Source: Tethya wilhelma (lineage: Eukaryota > Porifera > Demospongiae > Tethyida > Tethyidae). Taken from it: a stretch of 64,000 bases of DNA. The notes under the pieces are model-generated. The model did no database searches and was not told the DNA's origin. It saw nothing but the letters and a program-made list of their open reading frames with translations. Location: contig CAXIPT010000002.1 of NCBI GenBank assembly GCA_964030475.1, positions 13,335,267 through 13,399,266 on the forward strand. Reading direction: 5' to 3'. A program made the translations under genes and the position numbers. How positions within the stretch are numbered: the stretch's first letter is position 1; each line of letters opens with the position of its first letter. Below are positions 34,537 through 44,800 of this stretch, one piece after another.

Positions 34537-35627
34537 CTACATTGAAGGTGTTAGTTATTGTTAATGACAATCACTGTAATGATTTTATTACCCTGTAGCC
34601 AGAAATTTAAATATTGACGGTCAAAAAAATTTGACGGTTTGCTCCACAGAATGTAAAATAACAAAATAAAATGTACACAGCAACTGGCTCATGTGTGGAA
34701 CCAGAAACTAGTAACAATCTCTGATGGAGCCGGTTGAAAGTGTTTGAGTTATCTAATTCTTGTCGATAATGTTCTTCAAACTTGTGGGTGCCAGATTAGA
34801 GACTATCTTTTACAATAACCCATGGATTCAGTACATTTGGTCTCCCACACAACTAAAGAGGATGTCTCTCTACTTCTCTGTTCCACCACAATGTGATTGG
34901 CTGCAAATACAATTGGGCTCACCCAAGGACTCCCAGTCCCCACATGCATGGCTAGTACAGTGGTCAAACTCGGCCAATGAGCCGTGTGGGCCATCATGCA
35001 TGGTTTTACCTTGTTGCTAATAATGATTATAATAGAGGTTCAAGAGAAATCACAACACAAGGTATGAATGAAACATCAGCATACAAAACCTAACACATTA
35101 TTGCATTAACAGTTAGAGTGCAGTCTCTATAATACACATTGTTTGACTAGATCTACTATGAGAACGAAAAAATTATAATTTAAAAAAATTAGTTGTTTTT
35201 TTTATAGTTGGGTAACATTTGTACTTTATCTCTCTATTTTACATCTTCAAACCAGGCCACATTGTAGCTGCAACTTGCTTTACTAGTAAATATGAATGCA
35301 TGTGACAAGAGTTCAATCAGATTCCACCTAAAAATTATTGTACTGCATTCAATACTCACAAACTTCATACTACTGTATTAATTTAAGCTAGCACAATTCT
35401 ACATAATACTGTATATTGTGACCTTACTCATGCTTGCCCCAATTAGATTCATATAGCTATCATGAATGTTGTTGTGATAATTATCTGATCTTTGATACCT
35501 TGAAGATCTGTAAACAGGAAACAATAAACAATTAGTAAATTTTAATTGTGAACTGAAGTCAGATCAAGCCAGATAGTGTCTAGATTACTCCCTGGTTGAC
35601 CTATCAGTATACCCAGTGTTCATCAAG
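34537..35627. other. Upstream region shared by beta-helix receptor copies
   Basis: No gene recognised. Two parts recur at 63.3-63.7 kb: about 34920-35030 (CCCAGTCCCC..., GGGCCATCATGCATGG) matches about 63330-63410, and about 35430-35530 (GCTTGCCCCAATTAGATTCA, GATAATTATCTGAT) matches about 63520-63640. They belong to the duplicated unit that carries the receptor gene. Confidence 0.6.
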
Positions 35628-36552
35628 ATGTCACTGAAGTTTCTCCCCTTCCTGCTGTTGTGCCTATTCTGTGATGGTCCGACACTATGCCAGGCAACAG
35701 ACTACTATGTCTCTCCTAGTGGCCCCTCAGACCCTGANGTCCTACTCAAAACTCCTACGTACCATCATCACTGCCGTGAATGTCACCTATCTGGTGGATT
35801 ATCCTAATAACAATACGCATCATCTGGCTGTCTGGTCTTTTGATAGCAATCTCAAATACTGTGGTTTTCCTCACATCTTTCTATTCATCTTTGCCCTTGT
35901 TGTCCTGTTAGTCCTGTGGATGCCATATACGTTTGTCCTTCTCTCAGTCCAATTGTTAAGGATGGTGTCTGAACATAAGCTCTTTCACTGGGTGGACAAA
36001 ATGAAGCCGATCTTTGATGTCTATTTCTCTCCTCTTAAGGACCGCCATCACTATTGGGTAGGAGTCCAACTGATAGCCAGGGGCATTCTCCTCATCACCT
36101 TCTCTCAAACATCCTCCAACATACCAGCTGCCAACTACATAGCTATGACCACTGTCTCAGCAACTCTTCTCTTCTATCTGGCACAAACTGGATACCTCTA
36201 CAAGAGACTCTATGTGTCCATTCTTGAAACGGCATTTTTTCTCAACCTGGTGCTAGTTGGAGGAGGTGCACTCTTTGTGAATTTGACAGAAGGAAATGAG
36301 ACAGCTCTCATCTTCACATCTGTTGGGATAGCCTTCATTCAGTTCATAATAATACTGCTGATACACTTGCAGAGTGCAGTCAAAAAGTGCCTCAAGAAAT
36401 TCAAGAATGTAAATCAAGACGAGTATGAAAACCTTGACGAGGTCAGTTACCATGGAAATCAGAGGAGAATAGGACATGTTGATAGACCGTTACTGGAAGA
36501 CTCAGAAGAAGAGCCTAAATTTCGTGAACCACTCTTAGATGAGAGTACCTAA
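35628..36552 (+). pseudogene. Beta-helix receptor copy, middle lost at an N
   Basis: Starts at ATG 35628 with the family signal peptide (MSLKFLPFLLLCLFCDGPTL) and DYYVSPSGPSDP, then an N at 35738. It resumes in another frame (SYSKLLRTIITAVNVTYLVD) in the C-terminal membrane region, running to the stop at 36550-36552. The complete copy at 55.7 kb has about 2.75 kb between these points, namely the whole beta-helix, the Cys-rich module and the first membrane spans. The break lies exactly at the N, so this is more likely a collapsed assembly gap than a biological deletion. The C-terminal tail ends EEPKFREPLLDEST, as in the 55.7-kb copy. Confidence 0.85.
35738..35738. other. N marking a collapsed gap
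   Basis: A single N joins signal-peptide sequence to C-terminal sequence of the same family. About 2.75 kb present in the 55.7-kb paralogue is absent here. Confidence 0.85.
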
Positions 36553-36709
36553 CTATAATTAAATTGAATTTCGGAATAATATAACTAAGCCGCTGTTTAT
36601 GAATGTGTATGCAAATAATGATCAAATTAAGTATTATTGGCTTGAGCCTGTACATATCACTGCATCCAATTAATGTAATCCTATCCATGTTTCAAACCTT
36701 CCATAAAAA

Positions 36710-36760
36710 ATGAAAGCTGAAGTGCTAACGTTCCACCAATTGCCAAATTAAACTAGGCCT
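36710..36760 (+). pseudogene. Short relic of the MCMBP last exon
   Basis: AAAATGAAAGCTGAAGTGCT and CGTTCCACCAATTGCC resemble MCMBP positions 33895-33925 (AAGATGAATGCTGAGGTG, TTCCACCAGTTGC). It lies downstream of the beta-helix copy, as do the longer relics near 54.4 and 59.9 kb. Confidence 0.5.
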
Positions 36761-37028
36761 AGCTTTGTCTATAGGACCTCTGAATGTGATACTTGAACTA
36801 CTACTCAAATATAGCTTTACAAGGGCCTATCTTGTACAAAGTGTTTTGGCCTATCTCAAGCAGTTTTGAGTGTTAGTTGTTTTGAAAAACACTTATCTTG
36901 TACAAATATGAGTTCTAGTTCCCACCTGTCCCTACTTGTATAGCATATAATTATATAGTGTGTCAATGGTCTGCATGTACTCTTCGAATCATCATTTTTA
37001 TGTACTCTAACTATGGTATACTCAAGTA

Positions 37029-37679
37029 GTCTAGTCCTAGACCCCGCCTTTTCCGCCTAGCGAAAAATGGGGGTCTAGAAAAACTGGCACACATTTTGTG
37101 TTCTCTGCTCAAAATCAGGCAGAGCCAATCAGATTGCTTACATGAAGTCATGTGACTATAATGTCACATAACAGAACCGGCGTTGATTGTGGAAGTTGCG
37201 AAATACTGTTACTTGTAAACTGAACAGTCTGCAGAATTTTTGCATGTATGTATAAAAGTTTTGAAACCTGTTGAAACTCGAACAACATGCCATTGACATC
37301 GCTGAAGCTAGTGCTTTCATCTCTGAATGGAACAGATAAGAATTTCATTGTTACTAAGGCATGAGCTACAGAAATTCAGTAGGTAGGGTTAGCGTGACAT
37401 CTTGACTTAAATCACTTGATCTATTTGGCGAAGATTACTTACTGGCTACTCTTTTCTCAAGGTATAATATTCGCTATAAAGTCTCCTGCTTGGACACAAA
37501 AACTGTTGAAACTTGCTCACGAAAATGCTGTAAGATCCGTAATAAATTTTTGAGGTCAGGCTGCACGTGAATCACGATGAAGTTACGAATAATTACATTC
37601 CAAATTTTTACTGAAAGTGTGCAAGTTTTTCTAGACCCCCATTTTTCGCTGAGGGGAAAAGGCGGGGTCTAGCCTAGAC
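37029..37679. mobile_element. MITE with ~50-bp TIRs and TA target site
   Basis: The inverted ends 37029-37085 and 37625-37679 share GTCTAG...AGACCCCGCCTTTTCC and CGAAAAATGGGGGTCTAG, with a few differences. TA flanks both ends (37027-37028 and 37680-37681). The core has no recognised coding sequence. The TA duplication suggests a Tc1/mariner-type or PIF-like source. Confidence 0.8.
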
Positions 37680-38387
37680 TAATACTCAAGCTCCACTGTC
37701 ATTTTCCTCCCATTTCTAATAAATTAAGAGCCTATATCAGATGCTACAAAACTGACATGTAAGAGTGACCCCCACCCCACCCCTATTTATTGGGTTTGGT
37801 AACATTTTGCCTACGTTACGTTATGCCTACTGGAAGTCAAGGTATCAACTTGCCTACACCTTTTTAAGTGGAGGCACTACCCAGCATATAAGCACAATAC
37901 TAACATACATGAGTTACGTATACCGTCTTCCTCAGTAGTACCCTTTCAATTCCTACCGTACTATTTTTGAACGTACATATGATAATAGTTACTGGACCAC
38001 CATGGCCATTTAATGTAGGCTAAGTAGTGTAGGCTAAGTGGACAAAAGTATTTGTCTTTACTTCCTTTCTAATTCATCTACCATCATCTGATGGTTACCA
38101 TAGTGATAATCTGGGAATGTAAACCACTACTCAGTATATTGAGGCCACAGCATGGTACCCACTCACATTCTTGGACATCACTAAACACACATATTATATA
38201 CACTCATGCAAACTGTGATGCCCATTTATGGAAGTTGATGAGACAAATAGTTCTCTGAACCCCACCATGCTGCATATAGTTTTACTTTCTATAGTTATTG
38301 TTTGCCCCTTTTTGTCAGAAAGGTGCAGTTTGAGAGTTACAGCTAGTACTAGCTGATCATAATAATTAAAAGCTTATTGCTCTCAGT

Positions 38388-38639
38388 ATGAATGATTGTG
38401 ACACTGTTGAGTATCATGCCTTTCAAGGTTGCTTTGATGGACTAGTGAATGGAGTGAAAAATGATGTAGAGAGTGTAGCTAGAAAAGCATTTGCAAGCAA
38501 TTTGATCTCTTCCGACAACTTAACCAATGCAACCAATCGAATCCACGATGAGCCATACAGAGCTACAAAGTTGCTGGTGAAAATTTTAGCCAGGATTCAG
38601 CAGAATCCAACCTGCTTTGATAATCATGAGTTTCTATGA
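38388..38639 (+). pseudogene. Paralogue of the giant gene's first exon (death-fold-like), broken copy
   Basis: ATG 38388 (MNDCDTVEYHAFQGCFDGLV) begins a segment clearly homologous to the exon at 41896-42268, including KLLVKILARIQQNPTCFD. After about 38621 the similarity ends abruptly and the frame stops at 38639. The missing continuation is found in inverted orientation at 39232-39482, which overlaps this exon by about 100 bp. The upstream DNA (38.07-38.2 kb) is also homologous to that of the 41.9-kb gene (GATGGTTACCATAGTGAT). The all-helical ~85-residue unit looks like a CARD/death-fold domain, but this rests on pattern only. Confidence 0.7.
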
Positions 38640-39231
38640 GCCTATGAATATCATTACTGTTTTAGTGTGATCCCCGCCCACTCAAAAACCTCTAACCTTA
38701 AGGTAAAATAAATTGCATTTTAATTTTGCGAATGTTACAGAAACTCGCAATTTCACAATTATAAAACCCTCGCATTTAAAACCCGATATACGGTATGTAT
38801 AGTCTTGATGAACATTTATCACCATAAATGATTTAATTTATCGTCAAATTAACTTGAAGCTCTATATGCACTTTGCAACTATATGTTCATGGATATGCAG
38901 TTTCCTCTAATTGATGCACCCTTAACTTCAGGTCACCGAATGATTACTCTGTTTACATGGCCATTAGCCAACTTTTTGTCAGTATACCAGTACTCTTTAT
39001 ATCCAATTAAGTATATTTTCACAACGAAAAAACGTGAATTACAGTACTGTTTCTTTATGGAACGATTCGCCACAGAATATCACCTTTTATAAGAGCCATG
39101 TCACATCTCTTTAACTCTATAGATAATATTATATTCATTACTTGAAACACTAACTTGTGTTATTATTATTGCTTTAAGGAAAAGGCTCTTTATTTGCTCT
39201 ATAGACCTAATTAGCTAGGAGCATGACTCAC

Positions 39232-39482
39232 CTCCCAGAGTACTATGATGTGCTGCTAGACTGTAGCTTGGATTTTTGTCCGAAATTGAGTTCTGCAATT
39301 GCTTTGCATCTTCATACTCGGATGTCAGTTGTTGAGCCAAATCCTCCAGTGTTGGTATGCTCTTGAGGATGGTCACGAATCTATCAAAGCAGGTTGGATT
39401 CTGCTGAATCCTGGCTAAAATTTTCACCAGCAACTTTGTAGCTCTGTATGGCTCATCGTGGATTCGATTGGTTGCATTGGTT
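39232..39482 (-). pseudogene. Inverted second half of the broken death-fold exon
   Basis: Minus-strand sequence starting at 39482 (next to N 39483) reads NATNRIHDEPYRATKLLVKI, then RFVTILKSIPTLEDLAQQLT, and ends at a GTGAGT donor after LGG. It repeats about 100 bp of the exon at 38388 and then supplies its missing part. This suggests an inverted or misplaced contig, bounded by the N. Confidence 0.75.
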
Positions 39483-39483
39483 N
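39483..39483. other. N at the edge of an inverted contig
   Basis: Sequence left of the N is the inverted death-fold exon; sequence right of it is unrelated. This is probably a false or collapsed join. Confidence 0.7.
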
Positions 39484-39738
39484 ACTCAAACTTTAACCAT
39501 AGATATCATACATTACGTAAAATATATGCTTTAATGAACACTCTTCACGGTTGATGACATGTGATGACCATGGACAACACTCTAGCTCTCCATACTATAT
39601 CTGTACGCCTTCTACTCTCTATCCACAGTAGAATTGACGCCTACTGTACCATAGCTTTATGGTTCATTCAAGCATGGATATTAAACTGTAAAAAAGGTGG
39701 CGTGCAAGGTACACCAAATCGCTAGCACACCCATAGTA

Positions 39739-40055
39739 GTCTCGCTAGCCAGACTCTCCGCAAAAAATGGGAGTGTATATATACTACTTTTTGTTCCATG
39801 TTACTACAGAATCTGGTAATGACCACAGTAACTGTTGTAACCCATGGCCAAGTTAAGTGGGTGCTACTATAACATTACATAATCTACCCTCTAGGATTTG
39901 TACAGCAGTTTTTGCAGGAGTAGAGCTTCCTGCCACTTATCTAACCAATCTTACTCACTGTGGTCATTACCAGATCCTGGTAACTTGGAACAAAAAGTAG
40001 TATACGCAATCCACCAGACTTTCCCATTTTCTGCGGAGAGTCTGGCTAGTGAGAC
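39739..40055. mobile_element. MITE with ~90-bp TIRs and TA target site
   Basis: Imperfect inverted ends 39739-39830 and 39958-40055 (GTCTCGCTAGCCAGACTCTC at the left end, with AAAATGGGA, TACTACTTTTTGTTCCA and CTGGTAATGACCACAG inside). TA flanks both sides. The core has no coding sequence. Confidence 0.85.
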
Positions 40056-40269
40056 TACATTCATGGTGTGACAATACGCCATCACTTAATTGTCAAGTAT
40101 ATTGGAGGTCACATAATTATCAAGAACATTATGAGTGAGGGATCGAGTGACTGTTTGTTTATTGTTATAGGCGTCTTTCTCTCATGTGTGTTTTATTATA
40201 GCATGCATTGTAGTCCACAAAGTGAATATATTGTTTTTGTATGTACCTATTTTGCTAGTTTTTATTATT

Positions 40270-40510
40270 GCTAAAACAACAATTTTAAATGTGTATAGTG
40301 GTCGAGTATGCAAAATACACTAAAATTAATGTGGTGTGCATGGTATAAGTTTAGTATGTAGAACACACCATCTAAATTTGGTGTGCAATACATGCTTATA
40401 ACTTGAAGGTGTGTAAAGCACTTAGTGTGCGAGACATGCCATATTTGGTTGCCTCGTGACACCATGCTCGCACGCCATATTTGGCATGCAAGACACACAA
40501 CTTTTTTTTA
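40270..40510. repeat. Degenerate tandem repeats (CACACCATATTTGG-like)
   Basis: Repeated, diverged phrases such as ACACACCATCTAAATTTGGTG and CATGCCATATTTGG, spaced 30-40 bp apart. The right end TTTTTTTACAGTG and the left sequence CTGTAAAAAAGG near 39689 may be the inverted ends of a larger element containing the MITE at 39739. Confidence 0.4.
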
Positions 40511-40779
40511 CAGTGTTTAGCTTACTGGGAACTAATATCCATGGTTCAAGTTGAACATGTGCTAGGCTATTATTCTATTTGGAGCACACTACCACGTAAA
40601 GCTGTCAAAGGACCAAATGCAATTATTGTACTTGCAACTGCTATGCATACAGTATAAATGTAAACATTTAACCTCACAACCTGATATACGGTAGCAGCAT
40701 AACTCACAGTGATGCAAAATTCTACAAGAAAGTTAATTACTCCAAAAAAAAGTTTCTTTCACGTAATGAATTTCATCAA

Positions 40780-40972
40780 GAGTAATGGGAGAGTGTCAAA
40801 CCACCCTATAGTGCTGTGTTACAACTGCTTGCCGGGTTCATGACCTTTATAATTCAATTCATGTGAAGCCATGCTGCAAGCTAATGCATGCATGAATAAC
40901 ATTATAAAGGTTGTGCCCGTCAAACAGTTGTAACACAGCACTATTATGGTGGTTCGACACTCTCCCTTTACT
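40780..40972. mobile_element. MITE with ~65-bp inverted arms
   Basis: Arms about 40780-40850 and 40905-40972 share GGGAGAGTGTC, ACCACC and TAGTGCTGTGTTACAACTG in inverted orientation. Total length about 190 bp. No coding sequence. Confidence 0.75.
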
Positions 40973-41154
40973 ATTATATACTCTTGATTTCATTATACAG
41001 CATAAAGGTAAACACTACATAGTACATATATACTATTTATACTAGACACTAGGCTCAGGGGTGAATTGGCTCATACACCCTAGATTGTATGACTTAATTC
41101 AAGGGTATGTAGTATGTACATGCATAGCAACTATATAATTTCCTTTGAAGTAAA

Positions 41155-41274
41155 AAGCTTGACAATGGTTAATCATATCATACACAGGTCTACATGATCT
41201 ACAAAAGAGCAATGCTATTGTTTCTACAACTGATTTGGAGCAAATCTTCACAACTCTAGTTTCTCAATGTACCA
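41155..41274 (+). pseudogene. Truncated copy of the giant gene's second-exon start
   Basis: 41155-41274 matches 44146-44265: end of intron 1, acceptor ACACAG, then LHDLQKSNAIVSTTDLEQIF. It stops at N 41275. It is the natural partner of the broken first exon at 38388, so a second giant gene once followed here or is missing from the assembly. Confidence 0.85.
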
Positions 41275-41275
41275 N
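41275..41275. other. N truncating a giant-gene paralogue
   Basis: The homologous exon continues for about 8.6 kb in the neighbouring gene but breaks off here at the N. Confidence 0.8.
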
Positions 41276-41895
41276 TATACCTAAATAATTTTTAAATTAT
41301 GCTGAGTCATTATCTAATAATTTATTCATCTATCACCATGTGATGGTTACCATAGTGATCAACTGTCATATTCACTACTCCATGGATGAATACTGAGGGC
41401 ATACCATACACACCCACAGTCCTGGACATCACACAAACATACCCATATATGGAAGAGACATGATGTGTATTTGTGGGGGGGCTGGGGAGGAAATGAAAAG
41501 CCTGAATAATATTAATGATCTTCAAGAACAGCAATGCATCCATATAACTGCAATCATGATTATAACATCATTATTTCTAGTACTTTATTTCACGAGATAT
41601 CATAAAAATATACCTACTGCCTGTCAGATTAAAGTGTAAATACATGGACAAGTCATAAAATTAGTTTAAATAATTAATATGACATTGAAAAAAATATGCT
41701 TTGGTCATAACATATACCACACCATATTCACTACTGAGTACAAGGGGCATGAATAAATTTCTTTGAACCACTCCCTCATGCAGTTACTGTTGCATATATA
41801 TATTGCAGTTGCAGCTTGATTGTGTCTAGTCAGTTAACAGTGTCACAGATATACTACTACTAATTGCACACAAACAAGAAAGTCTTGCAGTGAGT

Positions 41896-44800
41896 ATGGA
41901 TAACAGAGACACAGCCGAGTATCGTGCCTTTCAAGGTTGCTTTTCTAAACTAGTGACTGGAGTGCAGGCTGATGTAGAGAGTGTAGCTACAAAAGCTCTG
42001 GAGAAAAATCTGATTACTCCAAAACAAGTACGAAATGCAATTAATGAACACCATGATGAAATGCACAGAACTATCAACCTACTGATGAAAATTTTAGCCA
42101 GAATTCAACAGAATCCAGCCTGCTTTGACAGATTTGTGACCATAGTCAAGAACACACCAATAATGGAGGAATTGGCTCAACAATTGACATCTGAGTATGA
42201 ACAGCAAATGCAGAAATCAGTCTCAGACAGAAGTCCAAGCCACAGTCTACCAACAGAAGCTCTGGGAGGTGAGTGAATTGTCTTTCATATAATTATAGTC
42301 TGTCTGTGCATATATAAAGGCATATACGTACTGGATGTGGCTTGAAAAATCTATAGTTTATCTATTAACAGATACTATGGGAGGTTATAGTTGCATGATT
42401 TTGACATTCAGCCCATATATGTACTTCTGTACATTTATGATAACAGGAATTTATGTGAACTATATAGTCATAACACAAGATGATCATGACTTTTATTTTT
42501 TTAATACCGAAGTCATGATCATTGCCCCATGTATTCTACATTGAGCAGTATTGCTGAATGGCTAGATTAGACTGAATTTTGTTTCCTTCAGGCCAGTCAG
42601 TTGGCCAAACAAGATCTTCCTTTCCACTCAGCTGAGTGCATGGAGAGGAAGATTGATTGAGGATATAACACCTGCATGAAGGATCAATACTGATCTAGTA
42701 GTCATATGCTGAAACTGAGACATTCCTTGATGCATTACTATTTTCAGCACTGCATGCCCATTCCTACACTGCTCATTTTTAAGAAATTTTTGCTACACAA
42801 TACCTGAGTATATAATTATGAATATTATGTAATATTGTGTCACCATAGATAATAGAGTGGGAGTGAGAGTACTCCCACTCTATTATCTATGGTGTCACCA
42901 GTGAGAGTACTCCCACTCTATTATCTACAAGTAGTAAAAATTTTATAAAAATGAGAAGTGTAGGAATGGGCAGTGCGGTAAAAAGCAAGGAAACAAGACA
43001 AGTCTCTGAATTTCGGCACATGACTACTTCATTTTCATGAATCAAGTTACTCGGATATATGGGCACATGACTACTTCATTTTCATGAATCAAGTTACTCG
43101 GATATATGTCGATCGTTTGGCTCATGAGTCAATGCAAGCAATCTCTTGGCTAATTTACGGATGAAATAGCAAGCATGTAGTGTAGGTACACAGTAATGTT
43201 TGAGAGTTGGGCACAAAAAAAATGAAGTAGTCATGTGCCGAAATTCAGAGACTTGTCTTGTTTCCTTGCTTTTTACCGCACTGCCCATTCCTACACTTCT
43301 CATTTTTATAAAATTTTTACTACTTGTTCATTCACTTTTTTAAACACCAAGGTGCTCAACTGCATGGAGACAACCACACAGATGAGACTAGTCAGTCTCT
43401 ACAAAAAGCAGAAGTGTACATTTGATGCGCATGCGCATTATAGGCATGCAAACCACGTGGTCTATTGACGACCTTTACCGACATCAAAGTGGCTAAATGA
43501 AAGTACAGTATTTTATATCAAGAGTTTCAAAGCTGCCTAGATTTTGTCTGCTGCCTTTTCGCCAGCAAACAAGTTGAAAAGGACGTACTACAGATGAAAT
43601 GAAGTCTCACTATATAGTCAAAGTTGGCTCAATGCCTTTTGTTTGTCTGGAAATCGCGTTCAAGTAAGTCAGTTAGGAAGAAGTAAGGAAGGAAGGAAGG
43701 AAGGAAGGAGAAAACAAAATTGCACTCTTCTGGCTTCTCGCCAGCGCTCTCTCCAGAGTGCTCCAGAAACTTTCTGCCTGTTTTCTTTGTTAATACAGTA
43801 AGCAAACTGTCTGTGGGAGGCTATTAAATGCATTTAAAGGCTTAGCTTTCTTTCCTCGAAAGTTTATAAGCATGAACATTTTGTATTGTGTCAATGAGAC
43901 AGTCGGCCCATTCCTACTATACGTACTACCGTACGTATGATGGTGTCACCTAGAAATTATTCACACACTAATATGTACATAATAGTGTATGAATAATACA
44001 TCATATGTATGGTGGAGTGGCCTGCCTGTCCACGAACAAAATGTTCTTGCTTATAATCCTCAGAGAAAAATAGCTCATAAATTGTGTACGACTTTATGCT
44101 TGATAGAGTGTAGCTAGTAGTTAATTTTCCTTTGTCAATGCATGAAGTATACATTTAACCATGGTACATATCATACACAGGTCTACATGATCTACAAAAG
44201 AGCAATGCTATTGTTTCTACAACTGATTTGGAGCAAATCTTCACAACTCTAGTTTCTCAATGTACCAACTCTCATGAAATCACTCCCAAAGCCCTTGCCA
44301 ACATTATACTGTGCATGAATCTCTTTGATTCTGAATCAGATAAGGATGAGTCACTCGTAGCCGATTGTAAAAGTAACCTTCAACAAGCCACTTCCAATGC
44401 TGCTATCTTTGAAATAGTAAAGACTTACATGTCCTTTCTCAACCCAGAGCTACTAGGCCACATCATTGAATTCTTGGGTACAGACCAAGATCGCAAGTAT
44501 TTTAAAAGATATATGAAAGCATTAGAAAATCTTTGCAAGATCACAAAAGCAACGCTGCCACAACATCAACCAAATGAAATGCTTGAACCAAAAATGGCAT
44601 TTCAACAGGTAAGTATTGCCATGGAAACACCGATAGTGACCTTGGAGAGTGTTCGAAATCTCCAGTGCAAGATGGCAAAGATTCTTAAACTAAATATTGC
44701 AGCTCTACAGGTCAAAACAGATGATGAATTACCACCTATAGTTTGTTCTTTCCAAGTTCCTAAGTTTGCAATAGAATGTGAGAAAGTCTTTCCTTTATAA

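Noticed and set aside
34760..35020. Open frame of 86 codons upstream of the 35.6-kb receptor copy
   Set aside because: It lies in the duplicated upstream repeat and the copy at 63.3 kb does not preserve the frame.
40270..40510. CRISPR-like regularly spaced repeats
   Set aside because: Repeats are diverged, spacing is irregular and the genome is animal; better explained as a decayed satellite or transposon end.
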